Origin: Acidobacteriaceae bacterium
Lineage (GTDB): Bacteria; Acidobacteriota; Terriglobia; Terriglobales; Acidobacteriaceae
Assembly (NCBI GenBank): GCA_003165855.1
Contig: PMXH01000602.1
Location: forward strand, 2,952 to 10,996
Direction: 5' to 3'
Length of the DNA stretch: 8,045 nt
Each line of letters opens with the position of its first letter. Positions within the stretch are counted from its first letter, which is position 1. A program made the position numbers and the translations under genes. This document shows, piece by piece, positions 5,713 to 8,045 of the stretch. The notes under the pieces are model-generated. The model was not told the DNA's origin. It saw only the letters and a list, made by a program, of their open reading frames with translations, and ran no database searches.

Positions 5713-6111
5713 TTACCAAATCTCGCACAACAACTCGCCGCCCACGCCTTCCTTGCGGGCTTGCCGTCCAGTCATCACCCCGCGCGGCGTGGTGAGAATA
5801 TTGATCCCCATTCCGCCCAGCACGCGCGGAATTTCGCTGCGGCGCACATACACGCGGCAGCCCGGACGCGACACGCGCTCCGCCTTCGAAATCGCGGCTT
5901 CATTGTGCGCGCCGTATTTCAGATAAATCCGGATGACCTTGTGCCCTTCTTCTTCGGTGGCCTTGAAGTTCGAGATGTAGCCTTCTTCCTTCAGAATGCG
6001 GGCAATCTCCACCTTCAGCCGCGAAGCCGGGATATCCACCTTCTGGTGCCGCGCCTGTAGCGCATTGCGCACCCTCGTCAGCATATCTGCGACCGGATCG
6101 GTCAACCTCAT
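5713..6111 (-). CDS. rpsH: 30S ribosomal protein S8
   Basis: S8 is a primary 16S rRNA-binding protein and, in E. coli, the translational repressor of the spc operon through a site in the rplE leader region. The 132-residue protein is of usual length. It starts with the conserved DPVADMLTRVRNA (5-17) and ends with the C-terminal rRNA-binding motif GMGINILTTPRGVMTGRQAR (100-119) and GVGGELLCEIW (122-132). A strong AGGAG ribosome-binding site lies nine bases before the ATG. Whether S8 represses this operon cannot be read from the sequence; I did not find an obvious S8-site mimic in the rplX-rplE gap, which is instead an AT-rich octamer hairpin. Confidence 0.98.
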   Translation of the reverse strand: MRLTDPVADMLTRVRNALQARHQKVDIPASRLKVEIARILKEEGYISNFKATEEEGHKVIRIYLKYGAHNEAAISKAERVSRPGCRVYVRRSEIPRVLGGMGINILTTPRGVMTGRQARKEGVGGELLCEIW

Positions 6112-6178
6112 CGTTTGCTTCTCCTCTCGCCACCCGTTCGCTCCGCGTTCACCGGAGAACCTGCGGCAGCTTGCTTCG

Positions 6179-6307
6179 GTCGTTGGTCATTAGTCGTTGA
6201 TCGTCAGCCAACGAGCCAACAAACGACCACCTGTAACCTGGACATCTACCACTCCCATCGCCACCTTCGCGTCTTGGCCAACGACCAACGGCCAGCGACT
6301 AACGACG
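6179..6307. repeat. Heptamer arrays in inverted pair, rpsN-rpsH junction
   Basis: The left arm has four units of consensus RTCRTYR (6179-6206), differing only by transitions. The right arm (6276-6307) has inverted units such as GGCCAAC, GACCAAC and GACTAAC. The two arms are about 70 percent complementary. They are related to the 4973-5080 arrays. The 69 bases between them hold extra loose copies of CCAACGA-like words (6208-6226) and a 22-codon ORF. This is the longest gap in the window (198 nt). The part next to rpsH (6112-6178) shows only the ribosome-binding site. Confidence 0.8.
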
Positions 6308-6309
6308 CA

Positions 6310-6534
6310 CTACCAGGACGACTTCGAAACCCCAGGAATCTCCCCCCGCAGCGCCAGCGCCCGGAAGCACAAGCGGCACAGGCCAAACTTGCGCAGGTAG
6401 GCCCGCGGCCGTCCGCACATCTTGCATCGGTTGTGCCGGCGCGTGGAGAATTTCGGCCTCTTCTCCTTCTTGTCGCGCGCCAGCTCAAACTTCTTTTCGA
6501 TCTTCGCGTCTTTAACTCGTTTCGCTGTAGTCAT
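6310..6534 (-). CDS. rpsN: 30S ribosomal protein S14, zinc-binding (C+) type
   Basis: S14 is a late-assembling protein of the 30S head. This copy carries the zinc ribbon of the short C+ form: C37, C40, C53 and C56 in a CX2C-X12-CX2C layout, followed by the invariant-looking end [11 protein letters not shown] (64-74). At 74 residues it is longer than the usual 61-residue C+ proteins; the added length is a Lys-rich N-terminal segment. The start is supported by AAGGA four bases before the ATG. No in-frame Met lies between residue 1 and the zinc ribbon, so the extension is probably real unless a non-ATG start is used. It occupies the usual place between rplE and rpsH. Confidence 0.96.
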   Translation of the reverse strand: MTTAKRVKDAKIEKKFELARDKKEKRPKFSTRRHNRCKMCGRPRAYLRKFGLCRLCFRALALRGEIPGVSKSSW

Positions 6535-6565
6535 GCAATCCTTAAAGAGTTTTCCTCGTTGAAGC

Positions 6566-6607
6566 CTGGATCTTTGAACCTGAACCCTTGACCCTAAACC
6601 CTTATCC
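6566..6607. repeat. Heptamer array, rplE-rpsN junction
   Basis: Six period-7 units fill 6566-6607, with shared form CTNNACC (for example CTGAACC, CTTGACC, CTAAACC). The last unit abuts the TAG stop of rplE (6608-6610). No inverted partner is present in the remaining 31 bases before rpsN. The units are more divergent than in most other gaps, including transversions. Confidence 0.7.
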
Positions 6608-7237
6608 CTATTGTGCCCGGAACGGCATCCCCAGGTGCTTCAGAAGCGTGCGCGCCTGGTTGTCGTTTGCCGCCGTCGTCACAATGGTGACGTTCATGCC
6701 CTTCATCTTGTCGACCTTCTCGTAAGAGATCTCCGGGAAAATCAACTGGTCGTGCAGACCCAGCGTGTAGTTGCCGCGGCCGTCGAACGACTTCGTGGAA
6801 ACTCCCTTAAAGTCGCGGACGCGCGGCAGAACGATATTCACCAGCCGGTCGAAAAATTCATACATGCGGTCGCCGCGCAGCGTCACCATGGTCCCAATAG
6901 CCTGCCCCTCGCGCACCTTGAACGCCGCAATCGACTTCTTGGCCTTGGTCACGATCGGCTTCTGCCCCGTGATCTGACCCAGTTCATTCACCGCCGGATC
7001 AAGAATCTTCGAATTCTGCGTGGCTTCGCCCATGCCCATGTTCACCACAATCTTGTTGAGCCGCGGCACCGCCATCGAATTCCCCAGTTCAAGTTCCTTC
7101 TGCAGAGCCGGCGCCACTTCCTTTTCGAACTTGGCCCGCAGCCGCGGCCGCTCCTTGGCGCTGTGCTGCGCCTGCGCCGGAGCTTTCTGCTCCTGCCCCG
7201 AATCCTTCGATGCTCTCTTCTCTTTGTCTTTTGCCAT
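6608..7237 (-). CDS. rplE: 50S ribosomal protein L5 with N-terminal extension
   Basis: L5 binds 5S rRNA and forms part of the central protuberance and the contact with P-site tRNA. The core begins near residue 31 ([19 protein letters not shown]) and contains the family signature [16 protein letters not shown] (57-72), [19 protein letters not shown] (93-111), [14 protein letters not shown] (119-132) and the C-terminal [20 protein letters not shown] (168-187). The usual length is about 180 residues; this one is 209. The difference is a charged, Lys/Gln/Ala-rich tail of about 30 residues with no predicted fold. The start at 7237 is backed by an AGGA about eight bases upstream, so the tail is probably translated. 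Confidence 0.97.
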   Translation of the reverse strand: MAKDKEKRASKDSGQEQKAPAQAQHSAKERPRLRAKFEKEVAPALQKELELGNSMAVPRLNKIVVNMGMGEATQNSKILDPAVNELGQITGQKPIVTKAKKSIAAFKVREGQAIGTMVTLRGDRMYEFFDRLVNIVLPRVRDFKGVSTKSFDGRGNYTLGLHDQLIFPEISYEKVDKMKGMNVTIVTTAANDNQARTLLKHLGMPFRAQ

Positions 7238-7250
7238 CGCCTATTTCCTG

Positions 7251-7337
7251 AATTGAGAAATTGAGAAATTTAGCAATTGAGTAATTTCCGTCTTCGATTT
7301 TCAATTACCAAATTACTCAATTACCCAATTACTCAAT
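7251..7337. repeat. Octamer arrays in inverted pair, rplX-rplE junction
   Basis: Octamers starting at 7251 (AATTGAGA twice, then variants) face four inverted octamers at 7303-7334 (AATTACCA, AATTACTC, AATTACCC, AATTACTC). Bases 7252-7286 and 7303-7337 are complementary at 28 of 35 positions around a 16-nt loop. The right arm runs into the TGA stop of rplX (7337-7339). The array ends 13 bases before the rplE start, leaving its AGGA site exposed. It is related to the octamer families at 1657 and 4496. Confidence 0.85.
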
Positions 7338-7678
7338 CATTTATCCAGCGTCGTTCCGCACTTCTTGCACACCCGCACTTTGCGATCTCCACGTACTTCG
7401 TGCCCGATGCGCACCGGCCCGCACGTCGGACATACCAGTTGCACGTTGGAATAGGCAATCCGGCTTTCCTGCTCGGCAATGCCCCCCTTGATGTTGCGCT
7501 GCGGGTTCGGGCGCACGTGCTTCTTCACCATCATCACGTGCTCCACCAGAAGCTTGCTGTCGTTGGGAAACACGCGCAGCACGCGTCCTTCCTTACCCTT
7601 GTCCCGCCCCGTGATGACCTTCACGTTATCGTTGCGGCGGATATCCACTCGCTTTTGTTCTGTGCTTACTGTTCGCAT
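7337..7678 (-). CDS. rplX: 50S ribosomal protein L24 with zinc-ribbon C-terminus
   Basis: L24 is one of the two assembly-initiator proteins of the large subunit. From the ATG at 7678 it has 113 residues. The KOW motif region is near 14-42 (RRNDNVKVITGRDKGKEGRVLRVFP region, shown here only as its range and ends). MVKKHVRPNP (50-59) and GGIAEQESRIAYSNV (65-79) are typical of the family. The C-terminus has two CxxC pairs (C83/C86 and C104/C107), a probable zinc ribbon found in many bacterial L24 proteins. An upstream TTG at 7690 would add four residues; both starts have only weak GAG-type sites, and I prefer the ATG. The 46-nt gap upstream carries a GGTACT heptamer array. Confidence 0.95.
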   Translation of the reverse strand: MRTVSTEQKRVDIRRNDNVKVITGRDKGKEGRVLRVFPNDSKLLVEHVMMVKKHVRPNPQRNIKGGIAEQESRIAYSNVQLVCPTCGPVRIGHEVRGDRKVRVCKKCGTTLDK

Positions 7679-7698
7679 TCCAGTTCTCAATTCTTTCT

Positions 7699-7733
7699 CG
7701 GTACTCGGTACTCGGTACTAGATACTAGATCAC
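7699..7733. repeat. Heptamer array, rplN-rplX junction
   Basis: Three perfect CGGTACT units (7699-7719) are followed by AGATACT and AGATCAC (7720-7733). The fourth unit contains the first two bases of the TAG stop complement of rplN (7725-7727), and the fifth runs into its last sense codons, so the array and the gene end overlap. It belongs with the TAGGTAC array at 3950-3979. There is no separate inverted partner. Confidence 0.75.
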
Positions 7734-8045
7734 TTCCGGCGCTAATGACACGATCTTCAAAAACTTCTTCTCGCGCAGCTCGCGCGCCACCGGACCGAAA
7801 ACGCGCGTCCCTACCGGCTCGCCTGCGTCGTTGATCAGCACCGCCGCGTTCTGGTCGAAGCGGATATATGTACCATCGCGCCGCCGATGCTCCTTACGCG
7901 TCCGCACAATCACCGCCTTCACCACTTTGCCCTTCTGCACCTGCCCATCCGGAGCGGCTTCCTTCACCGCGGCGGTGATTATGTCGCCGAGGCCTGCATT
8001 CAGCCCGGTCGAACCGCCGAGCGGCAGAATCATCTGCAGCTTGCG
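7725..8045 (-). CDS. rplN: 50S ribosomal protein L14 (5' end outside the window)
   Basis: L14 lies at the subunit interface and forms intersubunit bridges with 16S rRNA. The visible 106 residues cover all but roughly the first 16 of a normal 122-residue protein; the reading frame is open to the window edge. Visible family stretches are [49 protein letters not shown] and the C-terminal [12 protein letters not shown]. An internal ATG at 8033 is not the true start because the frame continues upstream with R-K-L-Q, matching the N-terminal NSGA(R/K) region of the family. It is the first gene of the spc group, consistent with rplX following it. Confidence 0.97.
   Translation of the reverse strand, partial: RKLQMILPLGGSTGLNAGLGDIITAAVKEAAPDGQVQKGKVVKAVIVRTRKEHRRRDGTYIRFDQNAAVLINDAGEPVGTRVFGPVARELREKKFLKIVSLAPEVI

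Noticed and set aside
6566..6607. Resemblance to plant-type telomere repeat (CCCTAAA)
   Set aside because: One unit matches by chance. The array is only six divergent units inside a bacterial operon and fits the local period-7 class.
25..7733. CRISPR array
   Set aside because: Units are 7-8 bases, contiguous and degenerate, with no spacers of uniform length.
7725..8033. Start of rplN at the internal ATG 8033
   Set aside because: The frame stays open upstream to the window edge and the preceding residues R-K-L-Q match the family, so the gene continues beyond the window.

Overview
The window is a slice of a bacterial ribosomal-protein supercluster (the spc operon and its distal extension). 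Every gene lies on the minus strand, so transcription runs from high to low coordinates: rplN (5' end off the window), rplX, rplE, rpsN, rpsH, rplF, rplR, rpsE, rpmD, rplO, secY, adk, map, and the first four codons of infA. The gene order with adk-map-infA after secY, a four-cysteine S14, protein details (for example the S5 stretch at residues 22-45) and the style of the intergenic repeats suggest an Acidobacteriota genome of the Terriglobia/Koribacter type. The phylum call is inference from memory, with no database comparison.

The genes make one coherent unit. L14, L24, L5, S14, S8, L6, L18, S5, L30 and L15 are ribosomal subunit proteins. SecY is the translocon channel that ribosomes dock to. 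Adenylate kinase balances adenine nucleotides, methionine aminopeptidase trims the start Met of nascent chains, and IF-1 starts the next round of translation. No gene looks broken. No promoter, factor-independent terminator, tRNA, IS element or CRISPR is visible; the transcript apparently enters and leaves the window uninterrupted.

The unusual content is between the genes. In most bacteria spc-operon genes are nearly abutting. Here only two junctions are tight: rplO-secY (1-nt TAATG overlap) and adk-map (18 nt). The other eleven gaps are 46-198 nt. Ten of them hold degenerate short-period arrays, seven with period 7 and three with period 8. The eleventh (rpmD-rplO) holds a REP-like double hairpin. 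Almost every element begins within a few nucleotides of the upstream gene's stop codon, and in several cases the stop codon is part of a repeat unit. Seven of the ten arrays face an inverted partner, so the transcript could fold into a long imperfect hairpin in that gap. Several families recur at different junctions, and the units within an array often differ only by transitions. This intragenic-operon repeat system is the main candidate for something poorly described. Other points of note are heavy use of TAG stops (9 of 13), an Asn at the fourth zinc position of the Adk LID, a long SecY periplasmic loop and an N-terminal tail on L5.
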